Source of the DNA: Sneathiella sedimenti
Lineage (GTDB): Bacteria; Pseudomonadota; Alphaproteobacteria; Sneathiellales; Sneathiellaceae
Assembly (NCBI RefSeq): GCF_017313765.1
Contig: NZ_JAFLNC010000001.1
Location: 558,001 to 622,000 of the forward strand
Reading direction: 5' to 3'
Length of the DNA: 64,000 nt
Positions 1 through 10,349 of the stretch are shown piece after piece (within the stretch, counting starts at the first letter, position 1; each line of letters starts with the position of its first letter). The notes below the pieces were generated by a model. That model had not been told where the DNA came from. It was given only the letters and a program-made list of their open reading frames with translations, and ran no database searches. Position numbers and translations under genes: made by a program.

Positions 1-447
1 AACGAAAAATTTGCGCATAAGCTGGACTTCATGACGGAGATGTCGAACTGGTTCACAGAGCGCCGGACAGAGGACAATAAGCTCATTCTCGTCGGAGATC
101 TTAACGTCGCTCCGTTGGAAACTGACGTGTGGAACCATAAACAGCTTTTGAAGGTCGTCAGCCATACCCCGATAGAAGTTGAGCATATGGCACGAATTTA
201 TGATTCCCATGACTGGATCGACGCAATGCGTCACTTTGTGCCGGAACCGGAGCCGCTTTATTCCTGGTGGAGCTATCGCGCCCGTGACTGGCGCGCGTCC
301 AACCGGGGTCGCCGGCTTGATCATGTTTGGGTAACACCTGCTCTCAAATCTCATCTGAAGAGAATGGAAATCACCCTGGATGCCCGTGATTGGGAGAAAC
401 CCTCAGATCATGCACCCGTCATTGTCGATTTTACTAATTTACGGTAG
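1..447 (+). CDS. xthA: Exodeoxyribonuclease III, 3' part (gene starts before the window)
   Basis: The reading frame is open from base 1, so the true start lies upstream and only about 148 C-terminal codons are visible. The product is an endonuclease/exonuclease/phosphatase-fold enzyme that nicks DNA at abasic sites and trims 3' ends during base excision repair. Visible family motifs are LVGDLNVAPLETDVW (the GDxN catalytic block), YSWWSYRARDW, NRGRRLDHVWVTPAL (R-DH motif) and the terminal SDHAPVIVDF with the catalytic Asp-His pair. The stop is TAG at 445-447. Missing N-terminal metal-binding residues cannot be judged. The family call is firm; the choice of xthA over another ExoIII paralogue is an inference. 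Confidence 0.9.
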   Translation, partial: NEKFAHKLDFMTEMSNWFTERRTEDNKLILVGDLNVAPLETDVWNHKQLLKVVSHTPIEVEHMARIYDSHDWIDAMRHFVPEPEPLYSWWSYRARDWRASNRGRRLDHVWVTPALKSHLKRMEITLDARDWEKPSDHAPVIVDFTNLR

Positions 448-667
448 ACATCTTACCAGCATAATTTAGTCATCCCGCTTTCTCAATATTGACTGTGTAA
501 TTGCCCCGTGGCGCATTCAGACTGTAAGCGCAAGTAAAGACCTGTTGACGGGTTTTACACTGGTCGGAATCCATTTCCTGTCGCCAAATCCACCCGACGG
601 TTAGGACTTGCTCAAGGCGAAGGCTTGCGGCAAAGTCGGAGAATAATAATAAAAATGGGAGGGAAAA

Positions 668-1465
668 ATGGCAATGGAGTCATCAAATGGCGGCCGCTTG
701 GAAGGGAAAATCGCTCTGATTACAGGGGCAGCGTCTGGAATTGGCAAAGCAACGGCGGAACGGTTCGCCCGCGAAGGCGCAAAAGTTGCACTCACCGACA
801 TTGATGCCGAAAAGGGCAAAAAGTTAGTGGATGAGCTAACGAAGGCGGGACATGAGGCCTTTTATCAGAACCTTGACGTGATAGACCAGGACGATTGGCT
901 GACCGTCGTAGACACCGTTACAACCCGGTGGGGAAAGCTGGATATTCTTGTCAATTCTGCTGGAATTGGGCGTGCCAAGGGCCTGCTTGATATGAGCTAT
1001 GATTTTTGGCGCCAGACAATATCCATCAATCTGGACGGCACCTTCCTCGGCACGCAAGCTGCAGTTGGCAGCATGAAGGACACAGGCGGTGGCGCTATCG
1101 TCAATATTTCATCCGTACTTGGATTCGTAGGGATGTCCAACATTTCCGCCTATGCCGCCAGCAAGGGAGGCGTGCGGCTCTTTACGAAGGCGGCGGCCAT
1201 CGAATGCGCGGAAAAAGGCTACAATGTGCGTGTCAATTCTGTGCACCCGGGATATATCGAAACGCCAATGGTCATGCGGCGGTTCGATAAAATCGCCGAT
1301 GCGGAACGTGAAGCGGAGGAAACGAGATTGAAAAAATCGCATCCGCTTGGCCGCCTCGGCAAACCCGAAGAAATCGCATCGATGATCCTTTATTTAGCTT
1401 CCGATGAAGCGGCATTCGTGACTGGTGCGGAATTTGTAGCGGATGGCGGTTATTTAGCTCAATAG
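668..1465 (+). CDS. SDR-family NAD(P)-dependent oxidoreductase
   Basis: This is a classical short-chain dehydrogenase of 265 residues, a cytosolic Rossmann enzyme for alcohol/ketone interconversion. It shows the cofactor glycine motif TGAASGIG, an acidic residue after beta-2 (ALTDID, which favours NAD), NSAG, the catalytic Ser in NISSVLG, and Tyr-x-x-x-Lys in SAYAASKGG. The C-terminal pattern FVTGAEFVADGGY is typical. A GGGAGGG-like ribosome site at 657-663 sits just before ATG 668. It resembles cyclopentanol or 7-alpha-hydroxysteroid dehydrogenases, but the substrate cannot be read from sequence. It is a single gene, convergent with the methyltransferase 6 bp away. Confidence 0.9.
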   Translation: MAMESSNGGRLEGKIALITGAASGIGKATAERFAREGAKVALTDIDAEKGKKLVDELTKAGHEAFYQNLDVIDQDDWLTVVDTVTTRWGKLDILVNSAGIGRAKGLLDMSYDFWRQTISINLDGTFLGTQAAVGSMKDTGGGAIVNISSVLGFVGMSNISAYAASKGGVRLFTKAAAIECAEKGYNVRVNSVHPGYIETPMVMRRFDKIADAEREAEETRLKKSHPLGRLGKPEEIASMILYLASDEAAFVTGAEFVADGGYLAQ

Positions 1466-1471
1466 CGCCAG

Positions 1472-1960
1472 TCAGACTTGCCGATAGATGTGATAGCGCC
1501 CCTCGGCCACGCCGTCCGGAAGCGGGCAGGATTGCCAGATTTTGACGTCAAACGGTTGATCACTGACAATGATCGCACCGTAGGATAGCAGCTTCGGAAG
1601 GCTTCTTCCCAGCGCATGGGCGAGCGAAACACTCGCCGCCTTGTCACCGGAGCCGATATCGCAATGGGCTAGAACCGCTTTTTCCGTCATCCTTTCAAGC
1701 GCAGTAGGAACGGTTTCGAGAAAATCGCCGACGATCATATGCTCAGGATCCGGAATACAGTCAGGATGCGCTTTCACATGACGGTCAAACACATAGATGT
1801 CCCGTGTCGGCATCAAGCTGCGCAGATGATCGAAAGTGCGGCCATTTCCAAGGCCAAGCTCCAACATACTACCCGGGATATTCTCAATTAGGCTCACCGC
1901 GTGATTGAGGCAATCGCGCTGCGCACTGACGCGCCGAATAAAACTATCAAGCCTGCTCAT
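1472..1960 (-). CDS. Small class I SAM-dependent methyltransferase
   Basis: The 162-residue protein has a Rossmann-type SAM site in [17 protein letters not shown], then an acidic loop ([13 protein letters not shown]) and GDFLETVP. The C-terminal half has the beta-strand [14 protein letters not shown]. The length and motifs match a small alphaproteobacterial methyltransferase family usually annotated only by fold. The acceptor is unknown. Its ATG overlaps the end of queG by 14 bp, and queG in turn overlaps the glutathione transferase gene, so the three are probably one translationally coupled operon. No link to queuosine synthesis can be shown. Confidence 0.75.
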   Translation of the reverse strand: MSRLDSFIRRVSAQRDCLNHAVSLIENIPGSMLELGLGNGRTFDHLRSLMPTRDIYVFDRHVKAHPDCIPDPEHMIVGDFLETVPTALERMTEKAVLAHCDIGSGDKAASVSLAHALGRSLPKLLSYGAIIVSDQPFDVKIWQSCPLPDGVAEGRYHIYRQV

Positions 1961-3113
1961 TATTGTTCCTTTTGCTTAGCGTCCATTCTGTCCGAACTTC
2001 CGCATCTGTTTCCTGACCTACCAGTTTATCGAATGTCTCGCTATAAACCTCTGGAATGGCCAGACGACCCAATGCCCACACCGCGGCAACACGCACTATT
2101 GGTGATTCATCCGTTAAAAGCGAGGTAACAGCGTCCAGAAACTCAGGTCGCCCGCTGTTACCGATTGCAATCAGGACATTGCGCACGAAGCGGTTTCGCC
2201 CGAGCCTTTTGACCGGCGATCCCGAAAAAAGCGTGCGAAATGCCGTATCGTCCAGCTTTACAAGATCGGCCAGCAAAGGGGCGATCAGTTCAGGGCGTGG
2301 ATGAAGTTTTAACTCGCTTGCCCTCTTCGCATATTTGTTCCAGGGGCACACCGCCAGACAATCATCACATCCGTAAATCCGGTTGCCGATTAGCGGTCTC
2401 ATCTCTCGCTCAATATGCGCTTTCGTCTCAATCGTGAGATAGGAGATACAGCGCCTTGCGTCGAGTTGATACGGCGCGGGAAATGCGTTGGTCGGGCAGA
2501 TATCGAGACAGGCCGTACAAGAACCGCAACTGCCCTCCACCGCCACATCGGGGGCTATTTCGTGGGTCGTGAATATGCACCCTAGGAACAGCCATGAGCC
2601 AAATTCCCGACTTAACAGGTTGGTGTGCTTGCCCTGCCATCCGAGGCCCGCTTTCGCGGCGAGCGGCTTCTCCATCACCGGTGCGGTATCTACAAAGACC
2701 TTTACGTCACCGCCGTAATCCCGGACAATCCCTCGGGCAAGCCGCTTGAGTTTTTTCTTCACGACATCATGATAATCCCGGCCCTGCGCATAAACCGAAA
2801 TGACACCTCGATCGCTCTCTTCTAAATAGGCAAGAGGATCGATTTCAGGGCCATAATTGAGCCCAAGCATGATGACTGATTTTGCGTCCGGCCAAAGCGC
2901 CTGGGGATGCTGGCGGCGTGCCGCTTTCTCGACAATCCAGTCCATATCGCCGTACCGCCCGGCCGCGATAAAGTCTTCAAGATATTTTCCGGGCTGCGCG
3001 CCAAACTCCGCTGGCGCAAAACCGACCGTGTCAAATCCTTCAGCCAGCGCAGCCGCGCGCAATTCAGCCCTGTTGACAGAGCCTTGGGAGGGATTAGAAG
3101 TCGAGGTCGGCAT
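1947..3113 (-). CDS. queG: Epoxyqueuosine reductase
   Basis: QueG performs the last step of queuosine synthesis, reducing epoxyqueuosine in the anticodon of tRNAs with GUN anticodons. It is cytosolic and uses cobalamin and two [4Fe-4S] clusters. Two ferredoxin-like cysteine motifs are visible, [14 protein letters not shown] near residue 195 and [16 protein letters not shown] near residue 250. A C-terminal HEAT-like repeat follows ([16 protein letters not shown]). A longer frame opens at 3248, but the preceding residues read like frame noise. ATG 3113 (MPTSTSNP, 388 residues) matches family length and overlaps the upstream glutathione transferase gene by 20 bp. Confidence 0.95.
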   Translation of the reverse strand: MPTSTSNPSQGSVNRAELRAAALAEGFDTVGFAPAEFGAQPGKYLEDFIAAGRYGDMDWIVEKAARRQHPQALWPDAKSVIMLGLNYGPEIDPLAYLEESDRGVISVYAQGRDYHDVVKKKLKRLARGIVRDYGGDVKVFVDTAPVMEKPLAAKAGLGWQGKHTNLLSREFGSWLFLGCIFTTHEIAPDVAVEGSCGSCTACLDICPTNAFPAPYQLDARRCISYLTIETKAHIEREMRPLIGNRIYGCDDCLAVCPWNKYAKRASELKLHPRPELIAPLLADLVKLDDTAFRTLFSGSPVKRLGRNRFVRNVLIAIGNSGRPEFLDAVTSLLTDESPIVRVAAVWALGRLAIPEVYSETFDKLVGQETDAEVRTEWTLSKRNNNEQA

Positions 3114-3762
3114 AATGGGGAGGTGCTGGCATGCCCGGCAGATTGTCTGCCAGGATAGCGCGAAAACTCGGCCGTGACTTCGCCCTTGCGTACCATATCT
3201 TGGCCGCGGGATGCTGCTCCCACGGAACATCGCCAAGATAGTCCACACTGGAAAGCTGGGCAGCAGCGGCTATATCGGCCAGGCTGAAGTCATCCCCTGC
3301 CAGCCAGGACCGCCGTTCCACCAGATAGGTAATATATTCAAGATGGTAGTGAATATTGTGATGGCCGGCGCGGATCGCTGCCGTATTCGGCGTCCCCGAT
3401 TTTGTCAGCCGTTTCATGATCTTTTCTTCAACGAGATTATCTGTCACCTCGATAAAGAACTTCCGGTCGAACCAACCCACCAGTCGTCTTGTCTCCGCAC
3501 GGGCAATTTTGTCTTCGGGGAGAAGCCGGATGTCTTCGTAGGTTTCTTCCAGATACTCACAAATCGCCTGGCTATCAGCCAAGGTGATCTCATTCTCATC
3601 GACAAGGACGGGGACTTCGCCAGCGGGGTTACGGGCAAGGAAGCCGTGTCTTCTCTCCCACGGTTTTTCGATTTTAAGGTCGAATTGAAGCCCTTTTTCA
3701 GCTAGGGCGAGGCGCACCTTGCGGCAGGCCGGAGTTATCCAAAAATGATAAAGTGTACGCAT
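3094..3762 (-). CDS. Glutathione S-transferase family protein
   Basis: The 222-residue protein has the two-domain GST layout. The N-terminal thioredoxin-like domain starts [24 protein letters not shown] and includes the cis-Pro motif GEVPVLVD and the glutathione-contacting [13 protein letters not shown]. The helical C-terminal domain includes the N-capping block [16 protein letters not shown]. Members catalyse glutathione conjugation, peroxide reduction or dehalogenation. A Ser-Pro-x-Cys type start (here TPACRK) suggests a Cys-containing active site. It is the first gene of the overlapping trio GST-queG-methyltransferase; the same GST-queG pairing occurs in other alphaproteobacteria. The physiological substrate is unknown. 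Confidence 0.88.
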   Translation of the reverse strand: MRTLYHFWITPACRKVRLALAEKGLQFDLKIEKPWERRHGFLARNPAGEVPVLVDENEITLADSQAICEYLEETYEDIRLLPEDKIARAETRRLVGWFDRKFFIEVTDNLVEEKIMKRLTKSGTPNTAAIRAGHHNIHYHLEYITYLVERRSWLAGDDFSLADIAAAAQLSSVDYLGDVPWEQHPAAKIWYARAKSRPSFRAILADNLPGMPAPPHYADLDF

Positions 3763-3849
3763 GGGGGGACATTACCCCATGCGGAAGGAATGTAGAATAG
3801 GGTGATTGGAGGATTTTACGAAAAATATCGCAACAGCAGGGTGCACCAA

Positions 3850-4122
3850 TCAATTAACCGGGTAAATCCTGAGGCTATCACTTCGCTTCAACAGCCGCGC
3901 GCATTCGCAACGAATTCGTTCAAACATTTCCGCAACGCGGATTTTCCCACGCTGATCAAGACGGGCTACCTGTCTGAGGGCCATTTCCGGCGCATCTTCT
4001 CCATAGATCAGAATAAATCGTCGTGCCACCCATTTGACGTCTTCTGTGCTGATAATCGGGTCCGCGTGTTTCAGGGAGAAGTTGCCGGGATCACCCGCAT
4101 CAATGGTTGTCATATTTTCCAT
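3850..4122 (-). CDS. Small hypothetical protein (about 90 aa)
   Basis: I do not recognise this product with certainty. The body has the pattern WVARRFILIYGEDAPEMALRQ then LDQRGKIRVAEMFERIRCECARLL. That recalls the many short alphaproteobacterial helical proteins of unknown function with a hG-x-DA---A-----L--G----W--I layout. It has no signal peptide, membrane segment or Cys motif. The frame extends to a GTG at 4179 without a ribosome site; ATG 4122 or ATG 4113 is more plausible. It stands alone between the GST operon and the gltB terminator. Confidence 0.5.
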   Translation of the reverse strand: MENMTTIDAGDPGNFSLKHADPIISTEDVKWVARRFILIYGEDAPEMALRQVARLDQRGKIRVAEMFERIRCECARLLKRSDSLRIYPVN

Positions 4123-4274
4123 ACTCGGTTCGCCTGTCAGAATGTTTACAGTTGTTTCCGTTTTTAAGTAAGCAAGCACCGTGCCAAGGAAATACGGCTG
4201 TGACCGTCAGCTATGACCAAGAATATTCAGATAAAAAGGAATTTCTGCCTGATATTGGGAAAATTCTACCCATT

Positions 4275-4308
4275 AAAAAAGCCGGGACGATCTGATCCCG
4301 GCTTTTTT
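4275..4308. terminator. Bidirectional intrinsic terminator
   Basis: A perfect 13-bp stem (AAAAAAGCCGGGA against TCCCGGCTTTTTT) with an 8-base loop. Its A and T flanks make it work in either direction. It ends gltBD transcripts coming from the right. Confidence 0.9.
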
Positions 4309-4326
4309 AATGTGGCAATGCCGCCC

Positions 4327-7300
4327 TCAGGCTCTCTGCTGGGCAACCTCATCAGATAGCGGATGCTCAAGTTTGTTCATCATTTCCTTGGGGCAGATCT
4401 GGTAAAAGCGATCCCGCTCCCATCCCCAATCGGCGAGCAGTGCCTGAGCGAACTTGGAATGCGTGTTTTCCGCATGATCCGCAATCATCTCCTTCAGCAC
4501 GCCCTCCCAATAGCTGGATGCGAGCCGCTGATAAACAACAGACTCCTCGTTAATGTGAACTGGTAACAGGTCGTCAACATCATAGACGAAGGCCATGCCC
4601 CCGGTCATACCGGCGCCGAAGTTATCTCCAACAGCGCCAAGAATAACCACCGTACCGCCGGTCATATATTCGCAGCCATTGGTTCCGCACCCTTCAACCA
4701 CGGTGACCGCCCCGGAATTTCGGACTGCGAACCGCTCGCCGGCCTGACCAGCGGCATAAAGTGCGCCGGAAGTCGCGCCATAGAGAACCGTATTACCGAT
4801 AATGGCATTTTCGTTCCATTTCAGAGGGCTTGAGGTAACCGGGCGAACGACGATCGTTCCGCCAGAAAGCCCCTTGCCGCAGTAATCGTTGGCGTCTCCC
4901 AGTACTTCCAGTTTCAAGCCCTGAACCGCGAATGCCCCAAGAGACTGCCCCGCAGAACCGCGTAGCCGAACAGTGATATGGCCGGGTTCAAGGCCGGTCA
5001 TGCCGAAAGTCCGTACAATACGCGAGGAGAGCTTGGTTCCGATGGCCCGGTGCGTATTGCGGATGCTGTAGGCAAGCTGCTTTTTCTCTCCACCTTTTGT
5101 GAAAACGCTTGCGGCATCCATAATCATCTGCGCATCCAATGTTTCAGGAACGGGAACCGGCCCCTCATTGATACAATATCTGGGGTTGTTCCCGGCATCC
5201 GCCTCCGCGAGCAATGGATTCAGATCGAGGTCATCCAGATGCGCCGAACCACGGCTGACCTGGGAGAGCAGGCTGCTACGCCCAACGATTTCTTGCAAGG
5301 AGCGATAACCGAGCTGCGCCAGAATCTCACGCACCTCTTCGGCGAGGAAACTGAAGAGATTAACGACCTTATCCGCATTTCCCTCATACTTTTTACGCAA
5401 TTCCTCATCCTGCGTACAGATACCGACTGGGCAGGTATTGGAATGACATTGCCGCACGAGAATACAGCCAAGCGCAACCAGTGCGCCTGTCCCAAGGCCA
5501 TACTCTTCGCCCCCCATCATGGCGCTGATAACGATATCACGGCCGGTCTTCATCCCACCATCGACCCGGAGCAACACCCCATGGCGGAGCTTGTTCAAAG
5601 TCAGTACCTGGTTGACTTCCGGCAGGCCCATTTCCCAGGGAACGCCCGCATATTTAAGCGATGTCTGCGGGCTTGCGCCGGTTCCGCCCGAGTTACCGGA
5701 AATCATAATGACATCCGCTTTTGCCTTGGCAACACCCGCCGCAACCGTTCCGATGCCCGCTTCTGCAACCAGCTTGACGCAGACACGCGCCTCCGGGTTG
5801 ATCTGCTTCAGGTCGTAAATGAGCTGCGCCAGATCTTCAATGGAATAGATATCATGATGCGGCGGCGGCGAAATCAGGGTCACGCCCGGTGTTGAATTAC
5901 GTAGTTTCGCAATCATCTCCGACACCTTGAAACCGGGAAGCTGTCCGCCTTCACCGGGCTTGGCGCCTTGTGCGATTTTAATCTCAATCTCTTCACAATT
6001 ACTGAGATATTCTGCTGTCACACCGAACCGTCCGGAGGCAATCTGCTTGATCGCGGAGTTGGCGTTGTCCCCGTTGGGACGTGGCTTGAACCGGCTCACG
6101 TCTTCTCCGCCTTCACCGCTATCGGACTTGCCGCCAATCCGGTTCATGGCGATGGCAAGCGTCTCATGCGCCTCCTTGCTGAGCGCACCAAGGCTCATCG
6201 CTCCGGTAACAAACCGCTTGCGAATTTCCGTAATGCTCTCAACTTCATCAATTGGGATCGGTTTGCGGGGTGACTTGAAGTCCAGCAAATCGCGCAGATT
6301 TACCGGCGCCATCTTCCGCATTCCCTCGCTATATTTTTTGTAAAGCGAATAGCTATCCTTTTCGACTGCCGACTGCAGCAGATGGACCAACTCTCCATCG
6401 AAAGAATGCACCTCACCGGATGCCCTGTAGCGATACAGTCCTCCAACAGGCAGGCTGATCACATCCTCTCGATAGGCTTTTTCATGCTGTTCGAGAATTT
6501 TGTGCTGAATTCCGGGAAGGCCAATTCCGGAAATCCGTGACGGCATGCCCGGGAAAAATTCTGCCACGAGCGCGCGCGACAGGCCAACAGCCTCGAAGTT
6601 GTAGCCCCCACGGTAGGAGCTGATTACAGAAATGCCCATTTTGGACATGACTTTCAGCAGGCCCTGATCGACAGCCTCTTTCGCCCGTGCAAGACAACTC
6701 CGGATATCATGGCCCGGGAAAAGACCCCGTTCATGACGATCCAGAATCGCTTCCTGCAACAAATAGGCGTTGACCGTCGTCGCTCCGACACCAATGAGAA
6801 CGGCAAAATACTGGACATCCAGACATTCACCTGATCGAATATTTATGGAGGTAAAGGTCCGCAGCCCCTCGTTCACAAGATGCGTGTGAACCCCTGCCGC
6901 CGCCAAAATAGATGGAATGGGCGCACGGTCGGCGCTTGAATTCATATCACTGAGGATCAGATGGGCGCAACCACCCCGGACGGCGTTTTCAGCCTCAGCC
7001 CGGATATGCCGCAAGGCTTTGGATAGGGCTTCCGGACCATCCGTGACATCGAACGTGCAATCGATCTCCTGCGCAGCATCACCCATATATTTCTGCATGG
7101 CGTCAAACTCGCCATTTGTCAGTACAGGTGATTCCAGGGACAGGATTTCCGCCTGGCTCTTGTCCTCATCCAGAATATTATTCAGGTTGCCCAGCCGGGT
7201 TTTCAAGGTCATGACGCGGCGTTCGCGCAAACTGTCAATGGGAGGATTTGTCACCTGGCTGAACCGCTGCCGGAAATAATGATGCAGGCCACGATACTGC

Positions 7301-8907
7301 TTCGACAGAACGGCAAGCGGTGTATCATCGCCCATCGAGCCAACAGCCTCTTTTCCGTCCTCGACCATTGGCTGGACAATTAGTTCCAGGTCTTCCAACG
7401 ACCAGCCGGAACACAGTTGCCGTTTACGCAGCTCTTGACGGTCGAAACGACGTGTTTCTTCGGACCCTTCAATCTTGCTACCAAGATCGACCGTGTTCTC
7501 AATCCACTTTTCAAAGGGCTGGGCATTGGCCATCTTGTCCTTCAGTTCGCGATTGAAATAGAAACGGCCCTTCTTCAGGTCAACACCAATCATCTCGCCC
7601 GGCCCAACACGGCCCTTGCGCGTAATCTTGGATTCATTGACAGGCACCATTCCCGTCTCCGATCCCACCAGCAGCAAGTTGTCACCGGTGATCGTGTAGC
7701 GAAGTGGCCGTAGTCCATTGCGGTCCATCCCGGCGATGACCCAGCGCCCATCCGTTGCGCAAATAGCGGCTGGCCCGTCCCAAGGCTCCATCACCGAGTT
7801 GCAATAGGCATACAGGGCCTTATGCTTTGCCGGCATATTTTCCTTGTTGCCCCAACTCTCCGGGATCAGGAGCGTTTTTGCCATCGGCGCACTGCGCCCG
7901 GCGCGAACCAGCACCTCAAACACCGCATCTAGGGCCGCACTGTCAGAACTTCCTGCCTGGACAATTGGCTTTACGTCATCTGACTTGTCCCCAAAGGTAT
8001 TGGAAACCATCCGAATTTCATGGCTTTTCATCCAGTTGATGTTGCCACGAATTGTGTTGATCTCGCCATTGTGGGCCAGCATCCGGAAGGGCTGAGCCAG
8101 ATTCCATGTCGGGAATGTATTGGTTGAGTAGCGTTGATGATAAATCGCGAATGTCGATACAAACCTGTCATCTAGAAGATCAGGATAAAAGCTCGACAGC
8201 TGCTCGGCCAGGAACATTCCCTTGTAGATGATCGAGCGGCAGGACAGGGTACAGATGTAGAATCCGCTGATATGGGCCGCCAGTACTTTCTTCTCAATCC
8301 GGCGACGAATGATATAGAGATCGCGCTCGAACTCGTCATCATCGACGCCTCTTGTATTGGCAATCATGATCTGCTCGATCTCGGGGCGGGTCGCATTGGC
8401 TTTTTCACCAATAATGCTCGCGTCCACCGGCACCTGCCGCCAACCATAAATGTAATAGCCAAAGGCGAGAATTTCGCTTTCAACAATTGTTCGGCAGGTC
8501 TCCTGAGCCTCGAAATTCGTTTTCGGCAGGAACACCATCCCGACGGCCAGTTTGCCATCGATGGGTTCATGCCCCGTACGCATGATATGTTCTTTGAAGA
8601 AGTCCTGCGGAATCTGCACATGAATTCCGCAACCGTCACCCGTCTTCCCGTCAGCATCCACGGCGCCGCGGTGCCAGACTGCCTTCAGGGCATCGATTCC
8701 GGCCTCAACAACAGCGCGCGACGGCTTGCCGTCGATCGCGGCAACAAGGCCAACGCCGCAGTTATCTTTTTCCTCAGCCGGGTCATACATCCCGTTGGCC
8801 TGAAGATGAGCCGCATTCTCGGTCCAGGATTTGACAAATTCTTCGCCCATGGAGAGATCGCCTTGCTGATTTTCAATATGCTTTTTCATTTTTCCATCCC
8901 ACTCCAT
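4327..8907 (-). CDS. gltB: Glutamate synthase (NADPH) large subunit
   Basis: The 1526-residue alpha subunit of GOGAT uses glutamine, 2-oxoglutarate and reducing power from GltD to make two glutamates. The nucleophilic Cys of the class II glutaminase domain is in DNCGVGLV at residue 50, so about 49 N-terminal residues are probably removed. Downstream are the central domain, the FMN-binding synthase domain (SGEGGED, PGEGGQLPG, GNSGGTGASP), the 3Fe-4S cysteines in CHSNTCPVGIC near residue 1150, and the GXGXG helix domain with GGTIVV and GCGTNGCEYMTGG. ATG 8907 shares one base with the gltD stop (TAATG), so the pair is translationally coupled. Length is normal. Confidence 0.98.
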   Translation of the reverse strand: MEWDGKMKKHIENQQGDLSMGEEFVKSWTENAAHLQANGMYDPAEEKDNCGVGLVAAIDGKPSRAVVEAGIDALKAVWHRGAVDADGKTGDGCGIHVQIPQDFFKEHIMRTGHEPIDGKLAVGMVFLPKTNFEAQETCRTIVESEILAFGYYIYGWRQVPVDASIIGEKANATRPEIEQIMIANTRGVDDDEFERDLYIIRRRIEKKVLAAHISGFYICTLSCRSIIYKGMFLAEQLSSFYPDLLDDRFVSTFAIYHQRYSTNTFPTWNLAQPFRMLAHNGEINTIRGNINWMKSHEIRMVSNTFGDKSDDVKPIVQAGSSDSAALDAVFEVLVRAGRSAPMAKTLLIPESWGNKENMPAKHKALYAYCNSVMEPWDGPAAICATDGRWVIAGMDRNGLRPLRYTITGDNLLLVGSETGMVPVNESKITRKGRVGPGEMIGVDLKKGRFYFNRELKDKMANAQPFEKWIENTVDLGSKIEGSEETRRFDRQELRKRQLCSGWSLEDLELIVQPMVEDGKEAVGSMGDDTPLAVLSKQYRGLHHYFRQRFSQVTNPPIDSLRERRVMTLKTRLGNLNNILDEDKSQAEILSLESPVLTNGEFDAMQKYMGDAAQEIDCTFDVTDGPEALSKALRHIRAEAENAVRGGCAHLILSDMNSSADRAPIPSILAAAGVHTHLVNEGLRTFTSINIRSGECLDVQYFAVLIGVGATTVNAYLLQEAILDRHERGLFPGHDIRSCLARAKEAVDQGLLKVMSKMGISVISSYRGGYNFEAVGLSRALVAEFFPGMPSRISGIGLPGIQHKILEQHEKAYREDVISLPVGGLYRYRASGEVHSFDGELVHLLQSAVEKDSYSLYKKYSEGMRKMAPVNLRDLLDFKSPRKPIPIDEVESITEIRKRFVTGAMSLGALSKEAHETLAIAMNRIGGKSDSGEGGEDVSRFKPRPNGDNANSAIKQIASGRFGVTAEYLSNCEEIEIKIAQGAKPGEGGQLPGFKVSEMIAKLRNSTPGVTLISPPPHHDIYSIEDLAQLIYDLKQINPEARVCVKLVAEAGIGTVAAGVAKAKADVIMISGNSGGTGASPQTSLKYAGVPWEMGLPEVNQVLTLNKLRHGVLLRVDGGMKTGRDIVISAMMGGEEYGLGTGALVALGCILVRQCHSNTCPVGICTQDEELRKKYEGNADKVVNLFSFLAEEVREILAQLGYRSLQEIVGRSSLLSQVSRGSAHLDDLDLNPLLAEADAGNNPRYCINEGPVPVPETLDAQMIMDAASVFTKGGEKKQLAYSIRNTHRAIGTKLSSRIVRTFGMTGLEPGHITVRLRGSAGQSLGAFAVQGLKLEVLGDANDYCGKGLSGGTIVVRPVTSSPLKWNENAIIGNTVLYGATSGALYAAGQAGERFAVRNSGAVTVVEGCGTNGCEYMTGGTVVILGAVGDNFGAGMTGGMAFVYDVDDLLPVHINEESVVYQRLASSYWEGVLKEMIADHAENTHSKFAQALLADWGWERDRFYQICPKEMMNKLEHPLSDEVAQQRA

Positions 8908-10349
8908 TACGAAGCCAGCACTGTTTGTTCACTCATCTGCTTTTCGGTCAAGAACTGGTGGACAGACTGTGCGGCATCACGCCCGTCACGAATGGCCCAG
9001 ACCACCAGAGACGCGCCCCGGACAATGTCGCCAATGGCGAACACCCCTTCAAGGTTGGTCATCGATGTCTTGAAATTGACCGATACAGTGCCCCAGTTGG
9101 ATACTTCCAGGCCCGGTTCATCAAAAAGCTGGGGAATATCTTCTGAATCGAAACCGAGCGCCTTAATCGCCAGATCGCAAGGAATATCATGCTCCGACCC
9201 GTCAATTTCGACCGGCACCTGACGGCCGGTGGAATCCGCAATTCCCAAATGCATGTTGATTGCCTTGACGCCATTTACCTTGTCATCGCCAAGAAACGCT
9301 TTCGGCGCGGAAAGCCAGACAAACTCGACGCCTTCCTCTTCTGCATTTAATACTTCACGGAGCGATCCGGGCATATTTTTACGATCGCGGCGATAGAGAC
9401 ATTTTACAGACTTCGCCCCCTGTCGTACCGCCGTGCGGACACAGTCCATGGCCGTATCGCCGCCGCCGATGACGACGACATTCTTTCCTGACGCATTCAG
9501 GGTCCCGTCCTCAAATGCCGGGACTTCATCGCCAAGACCTTTCCGATTGGACGCTGTTAAATATTCAAGCGCCGGCACAATACCCCCGAGGCCGCTCCCC
9601 GGCACCGAAATGTCCCGAGATTTATAGACGCCGGTCGCAATAATGACAGCGTCGTGCTTCTCCCGGAGTTCGGCAAGCGTCGCGTCGCGACCAACTTCAA
9701 AATTCAGGTGGTAGGTAACACCGCCATCCGCCAGAAGCTTGGCACGCTTTTCCACGACATCTTTTTCCAGCTTAAAGCTCGGAATTCCGTAAATCAGCAA
9801 CCCGCCAACACGGTCGTAGCGGTCATAGACATGGACCTGATAGCCTCTCTTACGCAGTTCATCCGCGGCCGCAAGACCGCCCGGACCCGCCCCGATGATT
9901 CCGATGGATTGTTCGCGTTCCACGCTTGGACTATTCGGCTTGACCCAGCCCTTCTCCCATGCGGTGTCCGTAATGTATTTTTCGACAGCGCCAATCGTTA
10001 CAGATTCGAAACCCTTTTCAATGACACATGAACCTTCGCAAAGGCGGTCCTGCGGGCAGATGCGACCACAAATCTCCGGAAAGTTATTTGTCGACTGGCT
10101 GACTTCATAAGCCTCTTCCAGTCGGCCTGCCGCCGTCATCATGAGCCAGTCAGGAATATTATTCTGGACCGGGCAATGAACCTGACAATAGGGGATACCG
10201 CACTGTGAACACCGGCTTGCCTGTTCCGTAGCCCGATCACTATCAAACTCATCATAAATCTCACCGAAATCCTGGCGACGCTTTTCCGCAGAGCGCTTTG
10301 CCGGCATTTTCTTTTCCAATGAAACGAATTTCAGCATTTTTTCAGTCAT
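8907..10349 (-). CDS. gltD: Glutamate synthase (NADPH) small subunit
   Basis: The 480-residue beta subunit passes electrons from NADPH through FAD to the large subunit. N-terminal cysteine sets CSQCGIPYCQVHCP and CGRICPQDRLCEGSC ligate the 4Fe-4S clusters. The FAD fold GIIGAGPGGLAAADELRKRG is near residue 150 and the NADPH fold VVVIGGGDTAMDC near residue 290. The end has the FAD-binding VFAIGDIVRGASLVVWAIRDGR. It is the first gene of the gltDB operon, transcribed leftward, with a 312-bp upstream gap for control. The gene order gltD-gltB is the reverse of the E. coli order. Confidence 0.97.
   Translation of the reverse strand: MTEKMLKFVSLEKKMPAKRSAEKRRQDFGEIYDEFDSDRATEQASRCSQCGIPYCQVHCPVQNNIPDWLMMTAAGRLEEAYEVSQSTNNFPEICGRICPQDRLCEGSCVIEKGFESVTIGAVEKYITDTAWEKGWVKPNSPSVEREQSIGIIGAGPGGLAAADELRKRGYQVHVYDRYDRVGGLLIYGIPSFKLEKDVVEKRAKLLADGGVTYHLNFEVGRDATLAELREKHDAVIIATGVYKSRDISVPGSGLGGIVPALEYLTASNRKGLGDEVPAFEDGTLNASGKNVVVIGGGDTAMDCVRTAVRQGAKSVKCLYRRDRKNMPGSLREVLNAEEEGVEFVWLSAPKAFLGDDKVNGVKAINMHLGIADSTGRQVPVEIDGSEHDIPCDLAIKALGFDSEDIPQLFDEPGLEVSNWGTVSVNFKTSMTNLEGVFAIGDIVRGASLVVWAIRDGRDAAQSVHQFLTEKQMSEQTVLAS

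Noticed and set aside
4978-5895. 305-codon frame opposite gltB
   Set aside because: Antisense to the conserved FMN and 3Fe-4S parts of gltB, without a ribosome site or recognisable protein motif.
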